A stretch of DNA of 64,000 bases from Geomonas ferrireducens (GTDB lineage Bacteria; Desulfobacterota; Desulfuromonadia; Geobacterales; Geobacteraceae), in assembly GCF_004917065.1 (NCBI RefSeq), contig NZ_SSYA01000003.1, forward strand, positions 766,318-830,317. Direction: 5' to 3'. Made by a program: the position numbers and the translations under genes. Positions 18,840 to 27,425 of this stretch are shown piece after piece. Below the pieces are notes generated by a model. It saw only the letters and a list, made by a program, of their open reading frames with translations, was not told the origin of the DNA and did not search any database. Positions within the stretch are counted from its first letter, which is position 1. The number at the start of each line of letters is the position of its first letter.

Positions 18840-19619
18840 ATGACCCACGCCAAAGCAAGAACGCTGGAAGACGACATCAAGGAACTCTCCCCCTGGTTTC
18901 ACAACCTGCACCTGCCGGACGGCACCGAGACCGCCCCGGACCACTTCCTGGGAGACTTCCCTTCCTTCAAATGGCGCGAGATCGCCGAATGCATCCCCGA
19001 AGACCTGAGCGGCTGGAGCGCGCTCGATATCGGCTGCAACGCAGGCTTTTACAGCTTCGAGCTAGCGCGCCGCGGGGCACGCGTCCTGGGGATCGACTGC
19101 GACGGGCACTACCTCGAGCAGGCCGACTGGGCCGCCGAGCAGTACGGCCTGCGCGATCGCGTCGAATTCCGGCAGATGCAGGTGTACGACCTGGCGCGCA
19201 TCAAGGGGAAATTCGACCTCGTCCTCTTCATGGGGGTCTTCTACCACCTGCGCTACCCGATGCTCGCCCTCGACATCGTGGCCCAGAAGACGGCGGGGAT
19301 GCTCGTTTTCCAGGCCATCACCATGCCCGGCCGCGAGGTGGCGGGGCAGCACGATTTCTGGATCAACGAACGCGACGCCCTCCTCGAACCGGGGTGGCCG
19401 AAGATGTCCTTCATCGAGGAGCGCTTCGCCGGCGATCCTACCAACTGGTGGATCGCGAACCACGCGGGTATCGAGGCGATGCTCCGCTCCGCGGGTCTGC
19501 GCATCACCGGCCATCCCGGCGATGAAACCTACCTTTGCCAGCCCGATCCCATCCATCCTTCCTGCATGACCACCTGGAACCGGGCGGAATACCTGTCGGC
19601 TACCAATGGCGTTGGGTGA
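18840..19619 (+). CDS. SAM-dependent methyltransferase (TIGR04290/DUF1698-like)
   Basis: 259 residues. The SAM-binding motif LDIGCNAGFYSFELARRGA is at about residues 60-78, followed by VLGIDCDGHYLEQA and VLFMGVFYHLRYPMLALDIV. These match the CmoB-like DUF1698 group, in which the TIGR04290 subfamily occurs in glycosyltransferase neighbourhoods (from memory, not searched). True CmoB acts on tRNA; the gene context argues for a sugar or small-molecule acceptor instead. It is the last gene of the cluster. Confidence 0.8.
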   Translation: MTHAKARTLEDDIKELSPWFHNLHLPDGTETAPDHFLGDFPSFKWREIAECIPEDLSGWSALDIGCNAGFYSFELARRGARVLGIDCDGHYLEQADWAAEQYGLRDRVEFRQMQVYDLARIKGKFDLVLFMGVFYHLRYPMLALDIVAQKTAGMLVFQAITMPGREVAGQHDFWINERDALLEPGWPKMSFIEERFAGDPTNWWIANHAGIEAMLRSAGLRITGHPGDETYLCQPDPIHPSCMTTWNRAEYLSATNGVG

Positions 19620-19682
19620 GGCACGGGTCGGGATTCCTCACTGACCATGTAAAATGTATACGCCTCCTCCCGTTTCCTTTTC

Positions 19683-19714
19683 TTGTTTACGCTATGTCGT
19701 TTGTGATATAACGT
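19683..19714 (+). promoter_or_regulatory. modE promoter with overlapping ModE-type operator
   Basis: A near-palindrome spans 19689-19714, with ACGCTATGTC on the left and GATATAACGT on the right. CG(N)TAT...ATA(N)CG with 24 bases from CG to CG is the ModE-box layout. It overlaps a possible promoter: TTGTTT at 19683-19688, an 18-base spacer, and TATAAC at 19707-19712 with an extended TGA. Binding by ModE here would block modE transcription (autoregulation inferred). Confidence 0.6.
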
Positions 19715-19850
19715 CTGCCTTCCTTGTTTTGTAAAACTCAGTCATAGATAAGCTTTACACAGTGGTCTCATGGCATATAATGTCTAAGCTTCCAGCGCAG
19801 ACAGAGTAATGGACCTGTCTCTGCCATAGGAAGAACGACGAGGTGTTATT

Positions 19851-20663
19851 TTGAGTCAGGGCGCAAAACACGGCATTGAGCTTGAGGGGGCTCTCTGGTT
19901 CCACAAGGATGACCAGAAGTTCCTTGGGCTGGACCGGATCAAGCTGCTTGAGAAGATAGACGAGCTAGGCTCCATCACCAAGGCGGCGAAGGCGGTGGGG
20001 ATCAGCTACAAGAACGCCTGGGACTTGGTCAACATGATCAACAACCTCGCCGAGAAACCGCTTGTCGAGCGGGTGACCGGCGGCAGGGGGGGCGGTGGGA
20101 CGACCCTCACCCCGTACGGCAAAGATGTGGTGAAGCAGTACGGCGTGCTCCAGGAAGAGCACCGTAAATTCCTGGAGAATCTCGAGGGGAGGCTGGGCGA
20201 CACAGCAAGCCTGTACCAGCTCCTGAGGAGGATTTCCATGAAAGTAAGCGCCCGCAACGTTTTGTCCGGAATCATCACCAGTATCACCCGGGGGCCGGTT
20301 AACGCCGAGGTCATCCTCACCCTCACCGGCGGGGCCCCGCTTGTCGCCGTCATCACCAACGGCGCCGTCGACAACCTTGCCCTCAGGGAAGGTGGCTCCG
20401 CCTACGCCATCATCAAGGCGAGCTCGGTCATGGTCGGCACCGACCTGCACGACGCGAAGATCAGCGCCCGCAACGTCATGTGCGGTACCGTCGTCAAGGT
20501 CATCGAGGGAGCGGTCTCCACGGAAATCGACGTCGAGGTGGGGGGCGGCAACACGATAAGCGCCGTGATCACGCACGAAAGCGGGACCACCCTGGGCCTC
20601 AAGGTCGGCGGACACGCCTGCACCCTCTTCAAGGCCTCAAGCGTCATCCTCGGCGTAAGCTGA
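19851..20663 (+). CDS. modE: Molybdate/tungstate-responsive regulator ModE
   Basis: 270 residues starting at TTG 19851, with GAGGTG upstream; no ATG lies early enough to keep the HTH domain. Residues 1 to about 115 form the winged helix (IDELGSITKAAKAVGISYKN; LVERVTGGRGGGGTTLTPYG). Two tandem Mop (TOBE) domains follow, each beginning SARNV and ending KASSV (about residues 130-197 and 202-268). This is full-length ModE, which binds oxyanions through the Mop domains and represses uptake genes. It is followed by the tungstate transporter. Confidence 0.92.
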   Translation: MSQGAKHGIELEGALWFHKDDQKFLGLDRIKLLEKIDELGSITKAAKAVGISYKNAWDLVNMINNLAEKPLVERVTGGRGGGGTTLTPYGKDVVKQYGVLQEEHRKFLENLEGRLGDTASLYQLLRRISMKVSARNVLSGIITSITRGPVNAEVILTLTGGAPLVAVITNGAVDNLALREGGSAYAIIKASSVMVGTDLHDAKISARNVMCGTVVKVIEGAVSTEIDVEVGGGNTISAVITHESGTTLGLKVGGHACTLFKASSVILGVS

Positions 20664-20670
20664 AACCAGT

Positions 20671-20697
20671 AAGGGGACGAGACACACCGTCCCTTTT
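20671..20697 (+). terminator. Intrinsic terminator after modE
   Basis: GGGGACG at 20673-20679 pairs with CGTCCC at 20688-20693 around an AGACACAC loop and is followed directly by TTTTT. It lies 8 bases after the modE stop and separates it from tupA. Confidence 0.65.
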
Positions 20698-20708
20698 TCC
20701 GCGCGTGT

Positions 20709-20732
20709 CGCTATATCGGGAGCACTATCACG
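20709..20732 (+). promoter_or_regulatory. Candidate ModE operator upstream of tupA
   Basis: CGCTATAT at 20709-20716 and CTATCACG at 20725-20732 give the same 24-base CG-to-CG spacing as the modE operator. The left half fits the ModE box well; the right half is degenerate. It lies 45 bases before the tupA start. Confidence 0.45.
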
Positions 20733-20776
20733 CTTCCCGGTACACATAAAAAAACATTTAAAAAGGAGTTGCCTGC

Positions 20777-21643
20777 ATGAATCGAATCCTAAGAATGCTT
20801 CCCCTGTTCGTCGCCCTGTTCCTCCTGAGCGCGGTCGCCTCGGTCTCCACCGGTTGGGCCGCCGAGCAGAAGAACCTCATCCTCGCAACCACCACCTCCA
20901 CCCAGGACTCCGGTCTTCTCGACGTGCTGATCCCGCTCTTCGAGAAGCAGACCGGCTACTTCGTGAAGACCATCTCGGTCGGTTCCGGCCAGGCCATGAA
21001 GATGGGTGAGAAGGGTGAGGCGGACGTGCTCCTCGTGCACTCCCCGGAGGCGGAGAAGAAGTTCATGGAAGGTGGCTTCGGCCAGAACAGAAAGCTCGTC
21101 ATGCACAACGACTTCATCATCCTCGGACCTGCCAACGATCCCGCTAAGGTCCGCGGCACGAAGACCGCTGCCGAGGCGCTGAAGACCATCGCGAAGACCG
21201 GCTCCCTCTGGCTCTCCAGGGGCGACAACTCCGGGACCCACGCCAAGGAAAAGGGGCTTTTGAAGGCAGCCGGCATCAACGCCGAAGGGCAGAAGTGGTT
21301 CCAGCAGACCGGTCTCGGCATGGGTGAGACCCTGAACGTCGCCGCCGAGAAGAAGGGGTACCTCCTTTCCGACCGCGGCACCTACCTCGCCCTCAACAAG
21401 AAGGCGCATCTCGGCCTGCAGATCATGGTGGAAGGCGAGCCGAAGCTCCTCAACGTCTACCACGTCATCGAGGTGAACCCGGCCAAGTGGCCCAAGGTGA
21501 ACAACGCCGGCGCCAAGGCGTTCGCCGACTTCATGGTCTCCAAGAAGGTCCAGGGGATCATCGCCACCTTCGGCAAGAAGGAGTTCGGCGCTCCGCTCTT
21601 CTTCCCGGATGCCGGCAAAGACCCGAAAACCCTGGGCCTGTAA
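20777..21643 (+). CDS. tupA: Tungstate ABC transporter substrate-binding protein
   Basis: 288 residues with a signal peptide (about residues 1-29, ending WAA). The mature start has the TupA signature ATTTSTQDSGLL, distinct from ModA and WtpA. Other conserved elements are SVGSGQAMKMGEKGEADVLL, HNDFIILGPANDPA and LSRGDNSGTHAKE. It binds tungstate in the periplasm with high selectivity and delivers it to TupBC. An AAGGAG ribosome site precedes the ATG. Confidence 0.93.
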   Translation: MNRILRMLPLFVALFLLSAVASVSTGWAAEQKNLILATTTSTQDSGLLDVLIPLFEKQTGYFVKTISVGSGQAMKMGEKGEADVLLVHSPEAEKKFMEGGFGQNRKLVMHNDFIILGPANDPAKVRGTKTAAEALKTIAKTGSLWLSRGDNSGTHAKEKGLLKAAGINAEGQKWFQQTGLGMGETLNVAAEKKGYLLSDRGTYLALNKKAHLGLQIMVEGEPKLLNVYHVIEVNPAKWPKVNNAGAKAFADFMVSKKVQGIIATFGKKEFGAPLFFPDAGKDPKTLGL

Positions 21644-21646
21644 TTA

Positions 21647-22345
21647 ATGGACGTAATCCTCGAAGGGATCTTAAAGGCCGCCCAGCTCCTCGCCTCGCTC
21701 GACAGCGAGGTGCTGGGCATCGCCTTGCTGTCGCTCAAGGTCTCCGGGCTCGCCACGCTCTTCTCTCTTGTCATAGGCATCTTGGTGGGGACACTGGTCG
21801 CCCTGACCAGCTTCCCCGGCAAGAAGATCCTGGTGAGCGTGGTAAACACCGGGATGGGCCTGCCGCCGGTGGTGGTGGGCCTTTTCGTCTCCATCATGCT
21901 CTGGAGAAACGGCCCCCTGGGCTACCTGGAACTCCTCTACACCCCGACCGCCATCGTCATCGCGCAGACCGTCATCGCCACCCCCATCGTCATGGGGATC
22001 ACCATTGGCGCCATGCAGAACCTCCCGGCGAATCTGAGACTGCAGATTCTGGCCCTTGGCGCTACCAGGACCCAGATGGTCAGGATGCTCATACGGGAGG
22101 CGAGGCTGCCGCTCATGGCAGGCGTCATGGCCGGTTTCGGCGGGGTCATCTCCGAGGTGGGCGCCTCCATCATGGTCGGCGGCAACGTGCGCGGCTACAC
22201 CCGCGTCCTCACCACGGCGACGGTGATGGAGACCGGGCGGGGCAATTTCGACATCGCCATTGCCCTGTCGGTGATCCTTCTGCTATTCTGCTTCGCGGTC
22301 AACTACATCCTTACCTACATCCAGCAGCGAGAAAGGCCTAGATGA
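21647..22345 (+). CDS. tupB: Tungstate ABC transporter permease
   Basis: 232 residues with about five transmembrane helices. The EAA-type cytoplasmic loop (LALGATRTQMVRMLIREARLP) couples to the ATPase. The gene begins 3 bases after the tupA stop and overlaps tupC by ATGA. It forms the homodimeric membrane channel. Confidence 0.92.
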   Translation: MDVILEGILKAAQLLASLDSEVLGIALLSLKVSGLATLFSLVIGILVGTLVALTSFPGKKILVSVVNTGMGLPPVVVGLFVSIMLWRNGPLGYLELLYTPTAIVIAQTVIATPIVMGITIGAMQNLPANLRLQILALGATRTQMVRMLIREARLPLMAGVMAGFGGVISEVGASIMVGGNVRGYTRVLTTATVMETGRGNFDIAIALSVILLLFCFAVNYILTYIQQRERPR

Positions 22346-23442
22346 CACAGCAACAAAACGTGCTCGACCTGAATGGGCTGAGGGTGGATCGAGGCGGCGT
22401 GCCGGTGCTCGATATACCCTCTTTTTCTTTGTCGGAAAACGAATTCATCTCACTGATCGGACCCAACGGTGCGGGGAAGTCTACGCTGCTTCTCTCCCTT
22501 TTGGGTCTCATCAAGCGCAGCAGCGGCACCGTCTCCTACCGGGGGCGCGAGATAGTGAATTCCGCCGACTGGCTCAAGGTGCGCCGCAGCATCGCCATGG
22601 TGCTGCAGGAACCGCTTCTCTTCGACGCCACCGTGTTCGATAACGTGGCGAGCGGGCTGAAGATCAGGGGGATGGGGCGCGGCGAGATCAAGAGCCGGGT
22701 CACGTCCTATCTGGAGCGCTTCCGGCTTGCCGACATGGCGCAGCGCTCGGCTAGAAAGCTCTCCGGCGGCGAGGCGCGCCGCGTGAGTCTCGCCCGCGCC
22801 TTTGCCGTGGAACCCGAGGTGATCCTCTTCGACGAGCCTTTCGCCAACCTCGATCCCCCCACGAGACAGGCGCTCACCGAAGACATGGACGAGGTCATCC
22901 GTGACCGCGGCATTGCCGCCATCCTGGTCACCCACGACCAGTCCGAGGCGCTCAGGATGTCGCAGCGCATCGTAGTGATGAACGGGGGGCGCATAGTCCA
23001 GGAAGGGACCCCAGCTGCGGTGATGAACCACCCGGTGAACGAGTTCGTTGCCAATTTCGTCGGGATGGAGACCATCCTGGAGGGAGAGGTGGTGGAAAAC
23101 CGGGACCAGCGGATGACGGTGCAGGTGGCGGGAAGCGAGATCGACACGGTGGGGGAGGCGCAGCCCGGTGCGCTCGTCTACTGCTGCATCCGTCCCGAGA
23201 ACGTCACCGTGAGCCTGGGCCATTCCGAGGAGAAAAGCAGTGCCCGCAACCATTTCGCCGGGCGCGTCGCCGGCATCGCCTCCATGGGGCCCTTCCTCAA
23301 GTTGCGACTTGACTGCGGTTTTCCGCTCACCGCCTACGTCACCCGCGAATCCTTCGCGGAGCTTGCCCTGTTAGAGGGGAAGGAGATCTTCGCTTCCTTC
23401 AAGGCCACTTCGGTGCACGTGATCGGCAGACGCGCGGCGTAA
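22342..23442 (+). CDS. tupC: Tungstate ABC transporter ATP-binding protein with C-terminal TOBE/Mop domain
   Basis: 366 residues. Walker A GPNGAGKSTLL is at about residue 36, the signature LSGGEARRVSLARAF at about 135, and Walker B VILFDEPFANLD follows. Residues 290-360 (SARNHFAGRVAGIASMGPFL to FKATSVHVIG) form a Mop-like TOBE domain resembling those of ModE. Such a domain may sense the imported oxyanion and inhibit transport, as in ModC (inference). Confidence 0.92.
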   Translation: MTQQQNVLDLNGLRVDRGGVPVLDIPSFSLSENEFISLIGPNGAGKSTLLLSLLGLIKRSSGTVSYRGREIVNSADWLKVRRSIAMVLQEPLLFDATVFDNVASGLKIRGMGRGEIKSRVTSYLERFRLADMAQRSARKLSGGEARRVSLARAFAVEPEVILFDEPFANLDPPTRQALTEDMDEVIRDRGIAAILVTHDQSEALRMSQRIVVMNGGRIVQEGTPAAVMNHPVNEFVANFVGMETILEGEVVENRDQRMTVQVAGSEIDTVGEAQPGALVYCCIRPENVTVSLGHSEEKSSARNHFAGRVAGIASMGPFLKLRLDCGFPLTAYVTRESFAELALLEGKEIFASFKATSVHVIGRRAA

Positions 23443-23509
23443 TATCCTTTTCAAAAGCAGGCTTACGCTATATAGTCCTGCACTGACTACATCTGAGGGA
23501 GGAAATGCT

Positions 23510-23851
23510 ATGAAATCACATTTCGGTTTTCTTGCGGCCCTTTGCGTGACCCTGGCGGCGTTTGACTGTGCATCCGCCGCCGATTCCGAGAGCATGCGGT
23601 GCAAGGGGGGGATCGTCTCCATCGGCAATTCAGCAGGCGAGGTGGTGGCGAAATGCGGGGAGCCCGCCACAGCGACGCAGAGCTCCAGGAAGTTGGTGGA
23701 AAAGGGGACTTACGGGACCAAGACCGCGACCGTCACCACCATCGTCGTGGACAACTGGATCTTCAACTTCGGCCCCAGCGAATTCCAGTACCAGCTCGAG
23801 CTTCAGGACGGCCGCGTTTGCCGAATCCAGAGCCTCGACTACGGGTACTAG
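23510..23851 (+). CDS. Secreted DUF2845-family protein
   Basis: 113 residues with a signal peptide (residues 1-23, ending SAA). The mature part has MRCKGGIVSIGNSAGEVVAK followed by CGEP, then NWIFNFGPSEFQYQLE, typical of DUF2845 proteins. Three cysteines (CKGG, CGEP, VCRI) remain in the mature chain. Function is unknown; a periplasmic location is likely. It has a GAGGGAGG-type ribosome site and stands alone between tupC and mntP. Confidence 0.78.
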   Translation: MKSHFGFLAALCVTLAAFDCASAADSESMRCKGGIVSIGNSAGEVVAKCGEPATATQSSRKLVEKGTYGTKTATVTTIVVDNWIFNFGPSEFQYQLELQDGRVCRIQSLDYGY

Positions 23852-23877
23852 TACGGGCCATATCAGCAGGAGAAACA

Positions 23878-24441
23878 ATGGATTGGATCAGCATCATGGG
23901 GATCGCCGTGGCCCTCGCCATGGACGCCTTCGCCGTCGCCCTCGCTGCGGGCGCGGTCTTGAACCCCATCACCGGGCGGCACCTTTTCCGCCTGGGCTTT
24001 CACTTCGGCCTTTTCCAGGCCCTCATGCCTATCGCGGGGTGGCTTTTGGGACTCACGGTCCAGAAATGGATCACCTCCTATGACCACTGGATCGCTTTCG
24101 GCCTGCTTGCCTACGTCGGCGGAAGGATGATCGTCGAGGCCTTCGATGACGAAGAGGATGGGGACCCCGCCGATCCGACCCGCGGACTCACCATGGTGAT
24201 GCTTTCGATAGCCACCAGCATCGACGCCTTCGCGGTCGGTCTTTCCCTCGCCATGCTGGGCGTCAGCGTATGGGTTCCCTCCGTGGTCATAGGCCTAGTC
24301 GCCGGCGTCCTCACGGTAACCGGCATGCTCCTTGGACGAAAGCTGGGCGACAACTGGGGAAAGAGGGTGGAGGTGTGCGGCGGGGTGGTCCTCTGTCTCA
24401 TCGGACTCAAGATCCTTCTCGAACACACGCTCTTGAAATAG
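23878..24441 (+). CDS. mntP: Manganese efflux pump MntP
   Basis: The start is the ATG at 23878 with AGGAG upstream. The 187-residue product has six transmembrane helices in two repeats; the conserved acidic motifs are AMDAFAVALAAG in repeat 1 and SIDAFAVGLSLA in repeat 2. Both aspartates needed in E. coli MntP are present. It exports Mn2+ across the inner membrane. No yybP-ykoY riboswitch fits in the 26-base gap upstream. Confidence 0.92.
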   Translation: MDWISIMGIAVALAMDAFAVALAAGAVLNPITGRHLFRLGFHFGLFQALMPIAGWLLGLTVQKWITSYDHWIAFGLLAYVGGRMIVEAFDDEEDGDPADPTRGLTMVMLSIATSIDAFAVGLSLAMLGVSVWVPSVVIGLVAGVLTVTGMLLGRKLGDNWGKRVEVCGGVVLCLIGLKILLEHTLLK

Positions 24442-24615
24442 CAATGCACGCGCCGCCTCCTCATGGGGGCGAGCGCCGCTCCATCCTTCCTACCTCCACA
24501 TACCTTGTGCTCCGCCACCTCCTTTGGGTACCGAAGCAGCCTTCCTCTCCAGTTTCGGCAGTCATGACGTCATTGTCGTATGGCATAGCCTCCATTGACT
24601 GTCATATTCATTGCC

Positions 24616-24643
24616 TTGAACTGTCACGAAATATCTGTATATT
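24616..24643 (+). promoter_or_regulatory. Promoter upstream of the hybrid kinase
   Basis: TTGAAC at 24616-24621, a 16-base spacer and TATATT at 24638-24643 make a good sigma70-type promoter in an AT-rich stretch. It lies about 100 bases before the kinase start. Nothing else recognisable was found in the 301-base gap 24442-24742. Confidence 0.5.
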
Positions 24644-24742
24644 TTCCGCATGTCGTATTTCCCAATGCGTTGTCAGGTTCTTGATACATTGCCACCCGCA
24701 TGAATTTCATTTTTATGCGACTGTGAAGTCATTGAGGTACGA

Positions 24743-26458
24743 GTGATCGACAAGCCAAGGGATACCGAAGAAACCGCGCTCTACCGCTTCATCATCGATA
24801 CCATCCCGCAGATCGTTTGGACCGCCACGCCTGACGGGGCGCAGGACTTTGCAAACCTGCGCTGGTACGAGTTCAACGGACTGATCCCCGGCGAGCCCGA
24901 TCCTGAGCCGTGGCGCAGCATCATCCATCCCGACGACGTCGACATGACTGCACAGAAGTGGAAACACTCGCTGGAAACCGGGGAGCCTTACAATTGCCTG
25001 CACCGCAACCGCAGGTTCGACGGCGAGTACCGCTGGGTGCTCTCCCGGGCCGTGGCGCAGCGCGACGAGTCCGGACGGATCGTGCGCTGGATCGGCAGCG
25101 GCACCGACATCACCGAGCAGAAGGTCGCCGAGGCCGAGATGCTCAGGTACCGCGACCACCTGGAGGAAGTGGTGCGGGAGCGGACCGCCGAGCTGGTCGT
25201 GGCCAAGGAGCGGGCCGAGGTGGCGGCACGCGCCGTCCTCGAGGCGAACGAACTGCTGGAGCTGCGGGTTGAAGAGCGGACCGCGGAGCTGAGAAGGACG
25301 GAAAAGGAGCTCAGACAGGCCCAGAAGATGGAGGCGATCGGAACGCTGGCCGCCGGGATCGCCCACGATTTCAACAACATCCTCACCTCGATCCTCGGCT
25401 TCACCGACATGGTGCTGCACAAGCTGCCACAGGACGGGGCGGGGCGCCCCGAGATGGAGCAGGTCTTCACGGCGGCCCAGCGCGCGGCGGATCTGGTGCG
25501 GCAGATCCTGAGCTTCAGCAGGCGCACCGAACAGGAGCGGAAGCCGGTGCATCTGCTGACGGTGATGGACGACGCCATGAGGCTGCTCCGTTCCTCGCTT
25601 CCTACCTCGATCGCCATCCGCAAGGAAATTTCCGTCCCGCCCGAAGCCGACAAGGTGCTTGCCGACGCCACCCAGTTGCACCAGGTGCTGATGAACCTCT
25701 GCACCAACGCCTACCATGCCATGCTGCCGCAGGGGGGGATCCTGACCGTCTCTCTGGAGTTGGTCCCTGCAGGCTCACCACTGCTCCTCCCATTCCCTTT
25801 TCTCGACCCGGTCGACCACCTGAGGCTGTCGGTGCGCGACACCGGATGCGGCATAGAAAGCCGCACCCTCGAGCGTATCTTCGATCCCTACTTCACGACG
25901 AAACCGGCCGGGCAGGGTACCGGGCTCGGGCTCGCCGTGGTGCAGGGGATCGTCAAGAACCACGGCGGTGCCATCTCCGTGCACAGCGAGGTCGGCGCGG
26001 GGACCTGCTTCGAGATCCTCCTCCCCGTGGTGGTCGATGAGATCGTACGTGAGGAGGACGTGCCGGAGCAGATGCTCCAGGGGCGTGAGCGCATCCTGTT
26101 CGTGGATGACGAGGAATCCCTTACCGTCCTGGGCAGGGGAATACTGGAGAACCTGGGTTACAGCGTGGTCACCGCCCTCAGCGGCACGGCAGCCTTGGAG
26201 CTTTTTCGGGCCGATCCCGCCGCTTTCGACCTGGTAATCACCGATCTCACCATGCCGGGACTTTCCGGCAAGGCACTCGCCCGCGAGATCACCGCCCTGC
26301 GGCCGGACATCCCCATCATCCTTTGCACCGGGTTCAAGGGGACCTTCGAGGAGGCGGACCGAGAGGTCGGTATCCGGGCCTGCCTCATGAAACCTTACAC
26401 CATGAAGGTGCTCGGTCATACGATAAGGCAGGTGCTGGACCCCCGGTCTCTGCCATGA
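24743..26458 (+). CDS. PAS hybrid sensor histidine kinase with C-terminal receiver
   Basis: 571 residues from a GTG start with GAGG upstream. A PAS/PAC domain (about 12-130, IPQIVWTATPDGAQDFANLR to IGSGTDITEQ) is followed by a coiled coil (130-195), the H-box [20 protein letters not shown] (His208), an HATPase domain (TGCGIESRTLERIFDPYFTT; GTGLGLAVVQGI) and a REC domain (FVDDEES; VITDLTMPG). No membrane segment is seen, so it is cytoplasmic. The HDFNN-type kinase with attached receiver often feeds a phosphorelay. No dedicated output partner is adjacent. Confidence 0.88.
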   Translation: MIDKPRDTEETALYRFIIDTIPQIVWTATPDGAQDFANLRWYEFNGLIPGEPDPEPWRSIIHPDDVDMTAQKWKHSLETGEPYNCLHRNRRFDGEYRWVLSRAVAQRDESGRIVRWIGSGTDITEQKVAEAEMLRYRDHLEEVVRERTAELVVAKERAEVAARAVLEANELLELRVEERTAELRRTEKELRQAQKMEAIGTLAAGIAHDFNNILTSILGFTDMVLHKLPQDGAGRPEMEQVFTAAQRAADLVRQILSFSRRTEQERKPVHLLTVMDDAMRLLRSSLPTSIAIRKEISVPPEADKVLADATQLHQVLMNLCTNAYHAMLPQGGILTVSLELVPAGSPLLLPFPFLDPVDHLRLSVRDTGCGIESRTLERIFDPYFTTKPAGQGTGLGLAVVQGIVKNHGGAISVHSEVGAGTCFEILLPVVVDEIVREEDVPEQMLQGRERILFVDDEESLTVLGRGILENLGYSVVTALSGTAALELFRADPAAFDLVITDLTMPGLSGKALAREITALRPDIPIILCTGFKGTFEEADREVGIRACLMKPYTMKVLGHTIRQVLDPRSLP

Positions 26459-26471
26459 ATAGGAGGTCAGC

Positions 26472-26912
26472 ATGTGGAACTACGTAACCCAGGCCCTCAC
26501 CGCGTTGGTGAGTTTCGCCCTCATGGTGATGTTCATGACCGCGGCCGTGAAGCGTGGCGTGTCGGTCCCCTTCGCCATGCTGGTGCTCTCGTTGGTGCTG
26601 ACGGTATCGTTCGCGGTCTGGTCGGCGGGAGATTGGGGGATGTGGGATGCGTGGAAGTCCGCAGTTCCCCTGCTGGTCGCAGCGGGTGCCTGCAGCGTGC
26701 TCGGGAACTGGGCCATGTTTCTCGCCACCGCGTCGAGCGCGAACGCCGGGTACGCCCTCGCCATCATCGGCTGCCAGTCCGCCCTGGTGCTGCTCCTTTC
26801 CTACTGGTTCCTCGGTGGGGAGATGCACTGGCTGAGGCTCGTCGGCATCGCCACTTGCGTGCTCGGCGTGGTCATCATCAGTTGGCCGCTAGCGCCCGCC
26901 GTGAAGGGGTAA
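26472..26912 (+). CDS. EamA/DMT-type small membrane transporter
   Basis: 146 residues with four to five transmembrane helices, matching half of a drug/metabolite transporter (one EamA repeat, as in EmrE-sized or paired DMT proteins). SSANAGYALAIIGCQSALVL and YWFLGGEMHWLRLVGI resemble the conserved last helices. It starts 13 bases after the kinase stop with AGGAGG upstream. Substrate unknown; it would act as a dimer. Confidence 0.65.
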   Translation: MWNYVTQALTALVSFALMVMFMTAAVKRGVSVPFAMLVLSLVLTVSFAVWSAGDWGMWDAWKSAVPLLVAAGACSVLGNWAMFLATASSANAGYALAIIGCQSALVLLLSYWFLGGEMHWLRLVGIATCVLGVVIISWPLAPAVKG

Positions 26913-26928
26913 GTTCGGCGGCTTGCGA

Positions 26929-27204
26929 TCAGGCGGGGCGGAAAAGCGGACGTGCCCAGGGGGTGACGACGCTGAGCGCGCCGCGGCAGCCGCGGCTCTG
27001 GATGAGGAGGGCGCAAGGAGCGAGCGCTTCCAGAAAGAGCGTCTCCCCGCTGCGTACCTTGAGCCGTGCTCCCGCCGACAGACAGTAATCGCGGGTGTCG
27101 TCGGTTCTCGTGAGCCAGAGCTTCCCAGTGGTAAGGGTAATCGACGCGATCGCGTCCCCAGGCTGCAGGGTGAGTAGCTCTCCTTTTTGCAGCTCGCAAC
27201 GCAT
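26929..27204 (-). CDS. DUF2917-family small protein
   Basis: 91 residues. The pattern LQPGDAIASITLTTGKLWLT, then TRDYCLSAGARLKVRSGETL, is typical of DUF2917, a cupin-like beta-rich fold described in proteobacteria. A perfect AAGGAGG site precedes the ATG. Function is unknown. It is convergent with the DMT gene. Confidence 0.7.
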   Translation of the reverse strand: MRCELQKGELLTLQPGDAIASITLTTGKLWLTRTDDTRDYCLSAGARLKVRSGETLFLEALAPCALLIQSRGCRGALSVVTPWARPLFRPA

Positions 27205-27237
27205 GGCAACCTCCTTTTTAAAAACAAAGGCTTATTT

Positions 27238-27397
27238 AACAGAGATGAAGGGGATAAAAGGGATAAATCCTTGAAAAGAAAAAGACTTTGAGGGTAAACC
27301 AAAATCCTTTCCATGTTTCTGCTTGTCTTTGCGCCTTTGCGGCTTTGCGTGAGACAGGTTTTATGCCTGTATCCCCTGCATCCCCTTCATCCCTGTT
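27238..27397. repeat. 160-base element with 18-base terminal inverted repeats (MITE-like)
   Basis: AACAGAGATGAAGGGGAT at 27238-27255 is matched, with one difference, by the inverse of 27380-27397. Between them is the phrase CTTTGCGCCTTTGCGGCTTTGC, split here as repeated CTTTGCG units near 27325-27345. No coding potential. It lies between DUF2917 and the frameshifted regulator. Confidence 0.65.
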
Positions 27398-27425
27398 TGA
27401 ATCGGTTTTAAAGCACCCCAAAGGA

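Noticed and set aside
18840-19619. Assignment of the methyltransferase as tRNA-modifying CmoB
   Set aside because: The SAM fold is similar, but the protein is shorter than CmoB and lies at the end of a sugar cluster.
23466-23489. Third ModE site upstream of the DUF2845 gene
   Set aside because: CGCTATATA gives a good left half, but the right half lacks the mirrored ATA(N)CG; it may simply be a -10 region (TATAGT).
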